The notes beneath the pieces were generated by a model. The model saw only the letters and a list, made by a program, of their open reading frames with translations, made no database searches and had not been told where the DNA came from. Positions 43,181-54,626 of a stretch of 64,000 nucleotides of DNA are shown piece by piece. How positions within the stretch are numbered: position 1 is the stretch's first letter; each line of letters begins with the position of its first letter. This DNA comes from Microvenator marinus (GTDB lineage Bacteria; Myxococcota_A; Bradymonadia; Bradymonadales; Bradymonadaceae): assembly GCF_007993755.1 (NCBI RefSeq), contig NZ_CP042467.1, forward strand, positions 434,001 to 498,000. The letters are read 5' to 3'. The translations under genes and the position numbers were made by a program.

Positions 43181-43828
43181 ATGCACACGAGAATTTTAAT
43201 CGGTTTAATCTTGGGTTTTGGAGCAGGTTGCGGCGAAGACGTGGGTCCCATCGAAACGGGCCAGCTCGAGCTCTCGTGGCAAATCAGTCCGCGAGGCTGC
43301 GAAGAAGCCGGAGTTGAAAATGTTCGAGTTGAAGTCGATGGAAGCCTGCAATACCGCGAGATCATTGCTTGCGCGGCTGGAAAGCTGAAAATCGATGACG
43401 TGGTCGCCTCCAATTACACGGTGCGACTCGAAGGACTCGATGAAGTCGGTATCGCTCGTTTTGTGTCCGACCCTCAAACCATCACCGTACGCCCCAATCT
43501 CAACACTCGAACTGAGCTGATCCGCTTGAGTGCAAAGCCAGCGAACATCGATGTGGGCTGGCGCTTTGAAGACGGACGAGTGTGTGGAGCTCACGCAGCC
43601 GATAGCGTCGACGTGGTGGTTTTCGACAAACTCGACTACGAAATCACGTCAAAAACCTTCAGCTGCAACGACGGAATTGGCACGCTCGAAGGCCTGATGG
43701 CAGGCACATACTTCATCGAAGCAGTGGCCAACGGCGAAGATGACTTCTTCATCGGACAGTCCTCCGTTTCGATCGGAAGAGGCGAAGTTGGCGAGGTCGA
43801 GATCGTCCTCGCTCCGAGATCGCGATGA
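43181..43828 (+). CDS. Small lipoprotein, Ig-like
   Basis: A 215-residue lipoprotein (signal HTRILIGLILGFGAGC). The body is beta-rich with an alternating pattern and two Cys-containing blocks (SPRGCEEAGVENVRVEV, DGRVCGAHAADSVDVVVFD), looking like two Ig-like or carboxypeptidase-regulatory-type folds. Function unknown. The ATG at 43181 has an AGGAGG site at the right distance; the open frame further upstream runs antisense over the TPR gene and is not coding-like. The gene may be first in the guaB-guaA run, 54 bases ahead of guaB. Confidence 0.75.
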   Translation: MHTRILIGLILGFGAGCGEDVGPIETGQLELSWQISPRGCEEAGVENVRVEVDGSLQYREIIACAAGKLKIDDVVASNYTVRLEGLDEVGIARFVSDPQTITVRPNLNTRTELIRLSAKPANIDVGWRFEDGRVCGAHAADSVDVVVFDKLDYEITSKTFSCNDGIGTLEGLMAGTYFIEAVANGEDDFFIGQSSVSIGRGEVGEVEIVLAPRSR

Positions 43829-45340
<1,512 letters not shown>

Positions 45341-45341
45341 C

Positions 45342-46886
45342 ATGGAATTAAGTCACGGAATCCTCATTCTGGATTACGGCAGCCAATACACTCTTCTAAT
45401 CGCTCGAAAAGTTCGTGAGCTCGGGGTCTACTGCGAAGTTTGGCCCTGCAACGATGAACGATTAAATCAGGGGATCGACGCCAAAGGCGTGATCCTTTCG
45501 GGCGGACCGGCGAGTGTGCACGTCGAGGGCGCGCCGTCGCTAGACCTTCGAAGTGGTATCCTTGAGAAAGAAATCCCCGTACTCGGTGTCTGTTATGGCA
45601 TGCAGCTTCTTGCGCATACCCTTGGTGGCAAGGTGGAAAGCGCACGCGTACGAGAGTACGGGAGAGCCGAGATCCAAGTCTCGCCGAACACCATTTTCGA
45701 CGGGGTGGAGACCACAACCACGGTTTGGATGAGCCACGGAGACGAGGTCACTAAGGTTCCTGACGGATTTGCCGTGGTCGCTCAGACGCATAATGGCGTG
45801 GTCGCAGCCATGGCTAATGATTCCCGCAGAATCTACGGCGTACAATTTCATCCCGAGGTCTCACATTCTGTTGAAGGCCTGCGCATCCTCTCTAATTTTG
45901 TGTTTTCAGCGGCTGAATGTGTGGCCGATTGGAATATGCACGATTTTATCGAGGCGTCCGTGGATACGATTCGTAGCCAAGTTGGTGCTGCCGGTCGTGT
46001 GATTTGTGGACTTTCAGGAGGTGTGGACTCGAGTGTGGTCGCTGCGTTGCTGCACCGAGCCATCCCAGACCGCCTTACCTGTGTACTGGTCGATAATGGC
46101 TTGCTTCGCCACCAAGAGGCGGAAAACGTTCAAGAGGTTTTCGAGGGACATTTTGGAGTAGACCTTCGGGTGGTGGACGCCAAACGCCACTTCCTAGATA
46201 GGCTTGCAGGGGTGACCGACCCCGAGAAGAAGCGAAAAATCATTGGCGAAGTCTTCATACGTGAGTTCGAGAAAGTCGCGGCAGAGATCGAGGACGCCAA
46301 ATTCCTTGCTCAAGGCACACTCTATCCTGACGTCATCGAATCGGTGAGCATTCGCGGACCAAGCGCCACCATTAAGTCGCACCACAACGTGGGCGGCCTA
46401 CCAGAAGACCTTGGGTTTGACCTCATTGAACCCTTAAGGGAGCTCTTTAAGGACGAGGTTCGAGTTTTGGGCCGCGCGCTGGGACTTCCACCTCATATGG
46501 TGGACCGACACCCTTTCCCTGGGCCGGGCCTCGCCGTGCGTATACTGGGCGAAATCACGGAGGAGAGGCTCTCGATATTGAGACAATCCGATAAGATATT
46601 TATTGAAGCTTTACGTGAAGAAAATCTCTACCACGAGATTTGGCAAGCGTTTGCCGTACTCTTGCCCGTCAAGACAGTGGGGGTCATGGGTGACCAGCGC
46701 ACCTATGAAGATACTCTGGTGCTTCGGGCTGTAACCAGCGAAGACGGTATGACCGCAGACAGAGCGAACCTCAGCGTGGAGTTTCTTGGCCGTGTCTCGG
46801 ACCGAATCATCAATTCCGTGCGAGGTGTAAACCGCGTCGTTTACGACGTCACGAGCAAGCCACCTGGAACCATTGAGTGGGAGTAA
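45342..46886 (+). CDS. guaA: GMP synthase (glutamine-hydrolysing)
   Basis: Converts XMP to GMP with ATP and glutamine. 514 residues: class I glutamine amidotransferase domain with Cys84 (GVCYGMQLL) and the QFHPEVSHS pair, ATP-pyrophosphatase domain with [10 protein letters not shown], and the C-terminal dimerisation domain ([15 protein letters not shown]-like: [15 protein letters not shown]; final [15 protein letters not shown]). Length is normal. It is one base after guaB and 3 bases before the next gene. Confidence 0.98.
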   Translation: MELSHGILILDYGSQYTLLIARKVRELGVYCEVWPCNDERLNQGIDAKGVILSGGPASVHVEGAPSLDLRSGILEKEIPVLGVCYGMQLLAHTLGGKVESARVREYGRAEIQVSPNTIFDGVETTTTVWMSHGDEVTKVPDGFAVVAQTHNGVVAAMANDSRRIYGVQFHPEVSHSVEGLRILSNFVFSAAECVADWNMHDFIEASVDTIRSQVGAAGRVICGLSGGVDSSVVAALLHRAIPDRLTCVLVDNGLLRHQEAENVQEVFEGHFGVDLRVVDAKRHFLDRLAGVTDPEKKRKIIGEVFIREFEKVAAEIEDAKFLAQGTLYPDVIESVSIRGPSATIKSHHNVGGLPEDLGFDLIEPLRELFKDEVRVLGRALGLPPHMVDRHPFPGPGLAVRILGEITEERLSILRQSDKIFIEALREENLYHEIWQAFAVLLPVKTVGVMGDQRTYEDTLVLRAVTSEDGMTADRANLSVEFLGRVSDRIINSVRGVNRVVYDVTSKPPGTIEWE

Positions 46887-46889
46887 TCC

Positions 46890-47765
46890 ATGAGTCTTAG
46901 AAAATTCGTTCCCTATCTCCTGGTTCTCTCGCTCTTGACCTGGGCACAAAGCGCTTGGGCGCAGTCGACCGCCGTCTTGTTGGATATCATAAACCCCAGT
47001 TCGGAATCTTCGGATGTATGGTGGGTGTCAGATCCTCCAAACTACTCGGCCAACATGCAGAATCTCTTTTCCGGTTTGGAGGAGGGCGGCGTTGCGGTTC
47101 TAAAACCTCAGTCGGTTACCGATATCTCGTCGGTGATTCGCCAACCCAAACTTAGTAAGACAAATGCGCTGAATCTCGCACGTCTACTTGGAGCCGAGCG
47201 AGCACTCTTGGGATCGGTGAAGATCGAATCGCTGGGAGAGGTGACCGCGCTGCCTATCCTTGGGTATCGCGTCTCATACTCGGGTACAATCGTGGACCTA
47301 AAAACCGGAGAGCAAACCCCGATTGACCTTAGTTCCAGCCACTGGGAGCGCTCATCTGAAGCTGCGACTCAAACTGCATTTTCGAATTTGGGTCAGACCT
47401 TGGCCAGCCGGATATCGAAACCAAAGAAGAGCGCGCTCAGCGGCCCGACCGGCTTCAACACGGGCGCCTTTCAGGTCCGAATACGAACGAACTCGGGAAA
47501 ATGGTTCGACGAGACCATCAATTGGCTTCTATCCACCGGAAAAGTCGCTGAGATTGAGTTTGCGTGGGTGTCCACGGGCTTTATTGCACTTCATCTGATT
47601 TCCGATGCCAACACACGCCTACAAGGCCCTGAGATAAATGCACTTGCAAGAAACCTCGTAAATCAGGCATTTGATGGGTTCAGCGCAACGTTATCAACGT
47701 CAGACGAACCACAATCCGTTGAGATCACCCTCAACGCTAAAGTCGATGGCACGGGGACCGAATGA
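46890..47765 (+). CDS. Exported protein, unknown
   Basis: A 291-residue protein with a Sec signal peptide (KFVPYLLVLSLLTWAQSAWA) and a two-domain periplasmic body. The first domain (LNLARLLGAERALLGSVKIES) resembles the alpha/beta fold of the FlgT/LpoB/CsgG group, in which a short helix with LGAD/LLxG repeats is typical; the second part has alternating strands and a helix (GPEINALARNLVNQAFDGF). Function unknown. It is in the middle of the run from guaB to the AI-2E gene, overlapping the next gene by 4 bases (ATGA). Confidence 0.65.
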   Translation: MSLRKFVPYLLVLSLLTWAQSAWAQSTAVLLDIINPSSESSDVWWVSDPPNYSANMQNLFSGLEEGGVAVLKPQSVTDISSVIRQPKLSKTNALNLARLLGAERALLGSVKIESLGEVTALPILGYRVSYSGTIVDLKTGEQTPIDLSSSHWERSSEAATQTAFSNLGQTLASRISKPKKSALSGPTGFNTGAFQVRIRTNSGKWFDETINWLLSTGKVAEIEFAWVSTGFIALHLISDANTRLQGPEINALARNLVNQAFDGFSATLSTSDEPQSVEITLNAKVDGTGTE

Positions 47766-49105
47766 ATGAAATGAACGATAAGGGCGAGGAAGGAACAGGA
47801 CTGAATACCTCACAGTTCTGGCATTATTTTAAGCGTTATCCCTACATTCTGGCTAAGCTTTGTATTTTTGGGCTTGTGGTTTGGGGCGCGTTTCTGCTGT
47901 TGCAGAGCGTTCAGGCCGTACTCTTCCCCTTGTTCCTGAGTCTTTTGATAGCCTATCTGCTCGACCCTTTAGTGGATGTCTTGGAGAGCAAAGGCATCAA
48001 CCGGACGCTGGGAATCGGCATTTTCATTGGTATTGGTTTGCTAGGGATGGGGCTCTTTGTGCTCTTCCTCTACCCGACCATCTCCAAACAGGCCTCATTG
48101 ATTTGGGAGCGCCTGCCGCAGTTGGCAGGCATCATCGAAAACCGGCTCTTCCCGTGGCTTGAATCAAACGGTGTCGCGATTCCGGCAACAATCTCTGAAG
48201 CACTCTCTGAACACGGAAATACGGTCAAAGACGCGCTTCCAGCTTTGGTGGAGAAGGCAAGTGGCTTGACAGCAGGATTGGCGGCAAAGACGGGCCCGAT
48301 CATCGCAAGCCTTCTCTATCTCGTCATGATTCCCATCTTCACGTTCTACTTCCTACGTGATTTTGACCTCATGAAGCCTGCGTTGTTGGACCTGATACCA
48401 ATGCACAAGCGCGAGTTTATCGTCGAGCGACTCCATCGAGCTGATGAGGTGGTTGGCGCATGGTTTCGAGGGCAGGTCGAGGTCGCGCTTATTCTGGCCG
48501 TGCTCTACGCCATCGGCCTCGGTGTGATCTTCGGAGTAGCAGGTGTTGGTGCGACAAGTGGTATCGCCATTGGACTTCTGACGGGTATCCTAAACATCAT
48601 CCCTTATTTTGGCGTCTTCATCGGTGTTGTACTTTCCACGCTCATCGTCCTTCTCGACTGGCACGGAATCGGTCCACTCATTGGTGTTGGGGTGGTTTTT
48701 GCGGTGGTCCAATTGCTGGAAGGTTATGTGATTACGCCGCGAGTCGTGGGCGAGAAGGTCGGTTTGAGTCCTGTGACTGTGATTATCGTTCTTCTACTGG
48801 GCGGCGAAGTGATGGGGCTACTCGGGGTGCTCCTAGCAATTCCCATCGCCGGTGTGATTCGTGTCCTGCTTCCCGACATTCTAGATTATTACAAATCATC
48901 ACCGTATTACACCGGAACGCTGCTCTACGAGCTGCATGGCAATGGCAACAACACGACTGAGGCACCCGAAGTGAAGCCAGAGGAGCCTGTGGTGGCATCT
49001 AGGCCTGAGACGCCAGAAGTAGAGGCCAGCGAGGCCGACGATCCGAAGGAAGAAGACGAAAAAGAAAGCGAAAAGCCCGAATCTGACCAAGAGAAGAGCA
49101 GTTGA
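47762..49105 (+). CDS. AI-2E family transporter (PerM-like)
   Basis: A 447-residue inner-membrane protein of the AI-2E/PerM exporter family: paired TM helices at the N-terminus (FGLVVWGAFLLLQSVQAVLFPLFL), a soluble loop, then a C-terminal helix bundle with GVGATSGIAIGLLTGILNIIPYFG and LEGYVITPRVVGEKVGLSP, the family signature. Members export small molecules or Na+/H+; assigning AI-2 is unsafe. The tail of about 65 residues is Glu/Pro-rich and disordered. The stop overlaps a small GCAGT/ACTGC hairpin. Confidence 0.9.
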   Translation: MNEMNDKGEEGTGLNTSQFWHYFKRYPYILAKLCIFGLVVWGAFLLLQSVQAVLFPLFLSLLIAYLLDPLVDVLESKGINRTLGIGIFIGIGLLGMGLFVLFLYPTISKQASLIWERLPQLAGIIENRLFPWLESNGVAIPATISEALSEHGNTVKDALPALVEKASGLTAGLAAKTGPIIASLLYLVMIPIFTFYFLRDFDLMKPALLDLIPMHKREFIVERLHRADEVVGAWFRGQVEVALILAVLYAIGLGVIFGVAGVGATSGIAIGLLTGILNIIPYFGVFIGVVLSTLIVLLDWHGIGPLIGVGVVFAVVQLLEGYVITPRVVGEKVGLSPVTVIIVLLLGGEVMGLLGVLLAIPIAGVIRVLLPDILDYYKSSPYYTGTLLYELHGNGNNTTEAPEVKPEEPVVASRPETPEVEASEADDPKEEDEKESEKPESDQEKSS

Positions 49106-49156
49106 CACTGCACGGTCATGCTGGAAGTATCCGAGTAAGATACGCAGTGAGTATTC

Positions 49157-51190
49157 ATGGCCGCCAACGACACCAAGAAATCCCTAAGAGACCGGATTCG
49201 GAACTTACTCGTTCAAGAGTTCGATGGACTTTCACCCGACGCGGTGGCCGGCATTTTGTCCGGACTCGCCTCGGAGCTGATTCAGTTCTCCGAAGCTGGT
49301 GTCGCAACAGTTTCTGAGGCTCTCGACGAGAGCGAAGTTGAGTCGTCCGAGATCTCCTATAGCTACGGGCAAGATGGTGCGATCAACGTTATCGCGCGCG
49401 CCGAAGAGCAAATTGCCGACGTCATCAATCAGGTTCTGAACGTGGGCGCGCTCCTCGTAAGGGTCGACCCCGCTCCAAAGCTGAATTCACTCGTCCACTT
49501 ACGCATATCCCTGCCTGAGGTTCACCTCGAGTGCATCTTCCAAGGACGTGTGGTGCACGTCTCGGAAAAGGGAAGTGCGATCGAGCTTGGACAGATGACC
49601 AAGGAGGACCGCGCTTCTTTCGAGGCGATTTGGCCGACCTACCAAGGCTTCTTGAACGGCGCAAAATCGGCCCCAGCAGCTGGCCCACAGGCGGGTGTCG
49701 CTCCAAATCAGACCATGCACGCGAATCGTCCGTCAGTATCGGCAAGTGACTCTGTGGCGATTCCGCTCGGTGCACCAAGAACTACGCGCCAGCTCAAGCA
49801 GATTAAGAGACGCGTAGATATTACTGACCCTGACGTGAAGGTATTAACGTCCACGCAGTTCGGACTCAAGGCGGTGTCGACCACCCGTGAGTTTTACGGC
49901 CCCGAGAACCTCTGGCTCCAACCCGGTGTCGAACCTGAGCGTGTCGAGGCCCTGGCGGAAGACCGAATTGCGGACATCTTTTTGCAACTCTCAGAACACG
50001 CGTCGACCGGCCTCATCGAAGTCAATACGCTTACTCAAGCGGGCCCGCTAAAGAGACAACTTCTCTTGGACTCCGGATTTGTCGTCGAAGTCTCTCGACA
50101 GCCCCGTGATGCCGACGAAGAGCTCGGCCTCATGCTTCTGCGAGCAGACAGAATCACCAAGCAGCAGCTGGCGATGTCTGCCGCTCACGCCGACGAGAAC
50201 GAACAATCACTCGCCCGAAGCCTCGTGGATCTTCAGATCCTGGAGCCCGACCGAGTTCGTCACGCCATCGCCGGACGCCTGACCTTTTTGTTGGGAGAAG
50301 TCCTAAAGACCAAGACAGGAGACGTGCGGTTCTACGACGGTGCGAACCTTCCTTCGGGCTTTCTTCCTGCGCCACCTTTGCGAGTGCACGTACCGATTGA
50401 GCGCGTGCTCTTTCAGCGGCTCTTTGAGAACTTCAAGACGTTCCCGCTCAAAGACCGCGAGGCGATGCTCGAACCCGCCATGGACGCGTATCCGGAAATC
50501 GTTCCCGATGAGTCTGAACGCATCGAGCGCACGCTTGAAGCGAGCGAACACAAGGTATTGATCGAAAAGGTCATCACAGGCCGCCGCAGAATGCGTGAAG
50601 TATTTACGGAAAGTAACCTCGCCCATGCCGATACTTTCGCAGTTGTGCAGTCGTTGCACCGTATGGGTCTTTTGCGTTTCGATCGCTCCTTGCACCAGAC
50701 GGTTGTCCGAGAACGCATGCGTGAAAACGTGACCGTCAAGTACCTGAGCGTGCACAAGGCAAGCTACTTCGAGGTCCTGAACGTTCACTGGTCTGCGTAC
50801 GATGAAGTGATTGAAAAGGCTTATCAGGAACTCTCGACTCAGTTCGACCCACAGACCGTGCCTCAGTCGCTCGAACCCGAGGTTCATCAGCGAGTCGTCG
50901 AGATCCGGGAACGCGTGGAATCAGCCTATCAAGTGCTCAGCGCACGAGAGACTCGGCATTCGTATCGAAAGCGCATCATGCCAGAATACAAGTTGGCGCA
51001 CGCCATTCCGCTCTTTCTCAAGCAAAGTGAACTGGCGGAGAAGAGAAGACAGTGGAACGAGGCGATGGACTCGCTCAAACGCGTGACAGAGATAGATCCC
51101 GCCCATCGTGACGCGCGCATCAAGATGGACCATGTAAAGGCAATCCTTGAAAATCGGCTTTCACCCGATGCTACTGACTCGAACTTTTAG
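49157..51190 (+). CDS. PilZ-DUF4388-J-like multidomain protein
   Basis: A 677-residue cytoplasmic protein. Residues about 80-170 look like a PilZ-type beta-barrel (LVHLRISLPEVHLECIFQGRVV), 270-400 like DUF4388 (IADIFLQLSEHASTGLIEVNTL, LLLDSGFVVEVSRQPRD, VGEVLKTKTGDVRFY-type end), and 530-615 like a DnaJ J-domain (SYFEVLNVHWSAYDEVIEKAY, RVESAYQVLSARETRHSYRKR). The J motif HPD is replaced by FDP, so Hsp70 stimulation is doubtful. A TPR-like end follows. DUF4388/PilZ proteins are common regulators in delta-proteobacteria. Confidence 0.78.
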   Translation: MAANDTKKSLRDRIRNLLVQEFDGLSPDAVAGILSGLASELIQFSEAGVATVSEALDESEVESSEISYSYGQDGAINVIARAEEQIADVINQVLNVGALLVRVDPAPKLNSLVHLRISLPEVHLECIFQGRVVHVSEKGSAIELGQMTKEDRASFEAIWPTYQGFLNGAKSAPAAGPQAGVAPNQTMHANRPSVSASDSVAIPLGAPRTTRQLKQIKRRVDITDPDVKVLTSTQFGLKAVSTTREFYGPENLWLQPGVEPERVEALAEDRIADIFLQLSEHASTGLIEVNTLTQAGPLKRQLLLDSGFVVEVSRQPRDADEELGLMLLRADRITKQQLAMSAAHADENEQSLARSLVDLQILEPDRVRHAIAGRLTFLLGEVLKTKTGDVRFYDGANLPSGFLPAPPLRVHVPIERVLFQRLFENFKTFPLKDREAMLEPAMDAYPEIVPDESERIERTLEASEHKVLIEKVITGRRRMREVFTESNLAHADTFAVVQSLHRMGLLRFDRSLHQTVVRERMRENVTVKYLSVHKASYFEVLNVHWSAYDEVIEKAYQELSTQFDPQTVPQSLEPEVHQRVVEIRERVESAYQVLSARETRHSYRKRIMPEYKLAHAIPLFLKQSELAEKRRQWNEAMDSLKRVTEIDPAHRDARIKMDHVKAILENRLSPDATDSNF

Positions 51191-52310
51191 CCTCCTCTTG
51201 GCCTTGGCTTTGGCAGCTGGGTGCTCAGAGCAGCGCGACAAAGCGCCTACCGAGGCACGTATCCAGGAAAAACCAGCCCTCACCGTGGATACGGTTGAGC
51301 TTGCGGCCAATAGGGTTCAGTCGGCGCTCTTTCTATCGCATTCCGTGACCCCACTCGAAACGGGCGTAATCCGAGGTGTCGCGCTGCCGACCTACGCCGA
51401 GTTCCCGGAACTGACTTATCTTGAGATGGTCGACCGGGCGCAATCGGTCGGAGCTACGCATATCAGTTTGATTGTGAATTGGGAGCAAGACACCATCTAT
51501 CACAACGAAATCCGTCCTCGAACGGATATCTCAGATGACCGAGTACGCGAAATCATTAGGCACGCGCACGCTAAGGGCCTAAAGGTGATGCTTTTTCCCA
51601 TCCTACACATCAAGCGCCGCAGCGATGGTGAATGGCGCGGAAAACTGGCCCCGACGTCGCTGAAAGACTGGCATTCCAACTACGCGCAATTCATTCGGCA
51701 CTACGCACTGCTCGCCGAACAAGAGGAGGTCGAGATTTTCAGCGTTGGAAGTGAGCTTTCCTCGATGGAGGCCAAAGAATCTTTTTGGAGAGAACTCATC
51801 GAGGAAGTCCGCAAGATCACCAGGAGCCGACTCATTTACTCGTCGAATTGGGACCATTATCAGGTTCCGAAATTCTGGGAAGACCTAGATTATATCGGTG
51901 TGAGTAGCTATTTCGAGGTTGCTGAGACTCCGCGTGATTCAGTGGCCGCTATTTCGCAGGGCTGGACTACCGTGCGCGATGAATTGCTAGGTTTTTCAAA
52001 GACCGTTCAGAAGCCCCTTGTGCTCACAGAGGTCGGCTATCCAAGCGTGGATGCGGCTTCCGTTCACCCCTGGGATTACACGGCCAAGAGTGGGCCAAAT
52101 CCAGTCCAACAGCTCGCGGCCTATCAGGGGCTAGTGCAAGCGTGGTCTGGCCAAGAGTTTGGAGGGCTTTTTCTTTGGCACGGGTGGGGCAGGGGAGGAG
52201 ACGACGACACGAGCTACGCGTTTTGGGAAAAACCTACACAGTACCTGGTAGAGCGTTGGTTCGACGATCCCGCCATGAGTCCACAAGGTAGAGAAGCGGT
52301 GGCAGAATAA
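51168..52310 (+). CDS. GH113-like glycoside-hydrolase lipoprotein
   Basis: A 380-residue lipoprotein (lipobox LAAGC) with a TIM-barrel hydrolase core. The two carboxylates expected for the GH113/clan GH-A group are visible: acid/base in FSVGSELSSM (near residue 196) and nucleophile in LVLTEVGYPS (near 288), with aromatic FLWHGWG at the end of strand 8. Clan GH-A includes beta-mannanases; the actual sugar is not known. Starts: ATG 51168, or TTG 51147, which has a better AAAGG site. The last 77 bases overlap, antisense, the exporter gene. Confidence 0.75.
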   Translation: MLLTRTFSLLLALALAAGCSEQRDKAPTEARIQEKPALTVDTVELAANRVQSALFLSHSVTPLETGVIRGVALPTYAEFPELTYLEMVDRAQSVGATHISLIVNWEQDTIYHNEIRPRTDISDDRVREIIRHAHAKGLKVMLFPILHIKRRSDGEWRGKLAPTSLKDWHSNYAQFIRHYALLAEQEEVEIFSVGSELSSMEAKESFWRELIEEVRKITRSRLIYSSNWDHYQVPKFWEDLDYIGVSSYFEVAETPRDSVAAISQGWTTVRDELLGFSKTVQKPLVLTEVGYPSVDAASVHPWDYTAKSGPNPVQQLAAYQGLVQAWSGQEFGGLFLWHGWGRGGDDDTSYAFWEKPTQYLVERWFDDPAMSPQGREAVAE

Positions 52311-54570
52311 TCAGGTCGCCCAAGATTGCCCCAGCAATCGTGATGCCTGTCAGAGTTCCAAACATTCGAGTAGGCACAAAATCACTCATCAGCAATACGC
52401 CTAACCCGATGAGGAGCATCACGCTCGTCAGCATGATGGCGCGACCGGCCCCCATATAGGCTCGTTTGATCGATTCACTGGCGTCCCGTCCAGCGTCTCT
52501 TTCCTCTTGGTATCGAGCCAAAAAGTGAATCGTGTCATCCACCGCAAGCCCAAGTCCAATGGAGAACGTGATGATGGTGGTCGTGTTGAGGTCAATTCCT
52601 CGTACGCCCATATATCCCAGGGTCAGAATTAGAGGAGTCGCGTTCGGAAGCACGCTAATCAGACCGAGACGAATCGACCTGAACGCCACGGTCATCATGC
52701 CAAAAATAATCACCATGGCGAGCAATAGACTCCCGAAGAGGTCTCGTATGAAGCTATCCAGTGAAATGGACGCGACATAGGCATCGCCAGTAAGCACCCA
52801 CGAGACGTCGTGACCGGGGGGAAAGAGCTCGCCCAGCTTCTCTTTGAGTTCGTTCCCTAACGCCAATTGAGCCTTTGCTCCGTCGTCGGCAACCCTCAAC
52901 AGAAGCCGCACGTGTGAGAAGTCCGTGGACACGAATTGACTTGCTCCACTCCTAGAATCAGGAGCTCCGGCCAAAAGGAGGTGCAGTTGCTCAATCTCGT
53001 CTCGGCTCTCAGGCATGGTCCCGCGCTGTGCTGGATCCGCAAGCAGTGCCGCACGTGCTGCCTGGTGATAGTCCACAAGACTCTGAGTTGAGAGCACCAC
53101 ATCAAACTGCTTGGAAAACGTCTGCAGTTCAGCGAGCTTCTTATAGTTCTCAGGATTCTTGAAGGCGCCAGGCTCGCTCGAATCAAGACTGATCTCGATA
53201 GGTAGAATTCCACCGAGCTTTTCTTCCGACATCTTGAGGGTGTTGTAGGTCGGATGCCCGGGTTCGTAGACTTCGAGCAGTATGGTGTCGATCTCCACCT
53301 GAAATGCTGCCATCGCAGCAATCGCTGTTATCACCAAGCCACTGACAAAAAATCGCCAGGGGTGCGCCACAACTTTTTCACCAAGGACGCCCATGAACTT
53401 TTCAATCAACGGCTGGTAGTCCGGTTTTTGAGTATTTAGCCGTTGCACCGGCCGCATCTTAACCAACGCGGCTGGCAGAAAGAGTAGGGTGACGAGATAG
53501 GCCAAGAGCACCGACGCCCCAGCTTGCCAGCCAAAGTTCTTCAGAATCTCCGTATCTGCGGCGAGCAGTGAGAAAAAGCCAACAGCCGTGGTGGTACTCG
53601 TGAGCAAGCAGGCAAGGCCCGTGTGGCGAATCATCGCCTTGACGGAAGACGCTCGATCCGCCCCAGCCTCGTTTTCCTCCCCATCTCTCGCGATCATATG
53701 GATGCTGTCCGAGACCCCAATGATGAAGACTAGCGACGGCAAAATATTGTTGATGATATTGATGGGCGAATCGGTAAAGACCATCATGCCGGTCACCAAA
53801 ACCATAGTGATGGCCACCACGCCGAGGGGAAGTACGACCCCTGAAAACCGCCTGAACATGAAGAACAAGATGAGCAAGTACGCAAGCCCCGTTGCCGGCA
53901 CGAACGTCAACTGCTGGGTCTTGAGGTTCTCGACGATCTCTTGGCGCAGATAGGGAATCCCACTGACACGCGTGCGCAGCTCCGAAGGCACACCGCTCTC
54001 GGCTAGCTTCGCCTCGATCTTAAGGATGGCTGCTCGAAGATCCTTCACGTCTTGGAGGTCATCTTGCAGCCATACCAAGACCACGGTCGTCTCTAAGTCA
54101 GGACTAATCACGCGCTTGTTGAGGAGTGGTTCATTTGCGGCGAGTTCCTTCAACGCCGCCGCTGCCGACGGTTCAACCTCTCCGCTTTCGAGCACGATAG
54201 GAACGGTGGTCAAAAGTCCCGCCTCAGCTCCAGACCTTGGAATCTCCATCGTCGGCAGAGACTGCGCGTTCTTAACCTCTTCGAACTCTCTCAAGGAAAC
54301 CGTAAAGTCTCGAATCCACTCAAGAGTTTTGGGCTCGAAGAGCGAATCACCCTCCACGATAATGGTCACCAAATTGTCTTCACGCCCAAACTCAGCGGCG
54401 AATTTCTCGCGCTGCTCGAGCACGTCTTGAGTGCCAGCAAAAAGTTGTTGGGGCGTAAAATCGAAACGCAGACCTTGCAAAAACGGCGCGTTCGCAAGCA
54501 CAATCAAGCCCATGCCGAGCAGAACATAGACCCGGAACCTGAGTATGAAGTCTGATAACAAGCGAAACAT
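52234..54570 (-). CDS. RND/MMPL-family exporter
   Basis: A 778-residue inner-membrane protein of the RND superfamily (MMPL/HpnN-like branch): TM1, a ~170-residue periplasmic loop, TM2-6 (LGVVAITMVLVTGMMVF, NIINNILPSLVFIIGVSDSIHM), second loop, TM7-12 (FSIGLGLAVDDTIHFLARYQEE). The Asp in VDDTIHF is the likely proton-relay residue. The homologous positions in hopanoid and mycolate exporters carry lipids out of the inner membrane, so lipid export is the best guess. No TolC or adaptor gene is adjacent. Confidence 0.85.
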   Translation of the reverse strand: MFRLLSDFILRFRVYVLLGMGLIVLANAPFLQGLRFDFTPQQLFAGTQDVLEQREKFAAEFGREDNLVTIIVEGDSLFEPKTLEWIRDFTVSLREFEEVKNAQSLPTMEIPRSGAEAGLLTTVPIVLESGEVEPSAAAALKELAANEPLLNKRVISPDLETTVVLVWLQDDLQDVKDLRAAILKIEAKLAESGVPSELRTRVSGIPYLRQEIVENLKTQQLTFVPATGLAYLLILFFMFRRFSGVVLPLGVVAITMVLVTGMMVFTDSPINIINNILPSLVFIIGVSDSIHMIARDGEENEAGADRASSVKAMIRHTGLACLLTSTTTAVGFFSLLAADTEILKNFGWQAGASVLLAYLVTLLFLPAALVKMRPVQRLNTQKPDYQPLIEKFMGVLGEKVVAHPWRFFVSGLVITAIAAMAAFQVEIDTILLEVYEPGHPTYNTLKMSEEKLGGILPIEISLDSSEPGAFKNPENYKKLAELQTFSKQFDVVLSTQSLVDYHQAARAALLADPAQRGTMPESRDEIEQLHLLLAGAPDSRSGASQFVSTDFSHVRLLLRVADDGAKAQLALGNELKEKLGELFPPGHDVSWVLTGDAYVASISLDSFIRDLFGSLLLAMVIIFGMMTVAFRSIRLGLISVLPNATPLILTLGYMGVRGIDLNTTTIITFSIGLGLAVDDTIHFLARYQEERDAGRDASESIKRAYMGAGRAIMLTSVMLLIGLGVLLMSDFVPTRMFGTLTGITIAGAILGDLIILPPLLYLVDSWRDRRTNALPGTV

Positions 54571-54601
54571 GCAACTCTCCGAGGGCGAATGCCTTGACGC
54601 T

Positions 54602-54617
54602 ACTCCTCTCGCGGAGT
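54602..54617 (+). promoter_or_regulatory. Hairpin sequestering the ruvX ribosome site
   Basis: ACTCC / GGAGT pairs across a six-base loop, and the GGAG is the ribosome binding site of ruvX (ATG 54627). This could throttle translation of ruvX and the coupled mltG. Confidence 0.4.
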
Positions 54618-54626
54618 CCTGACCAT

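Noticed and set aside
49098-49131. Hairpin and TTGACA at the end of the AI-2E gene
   Set aside because: The stem is only 5 bp without a T-run, and the -35-like box lacks a well-spaced -10.
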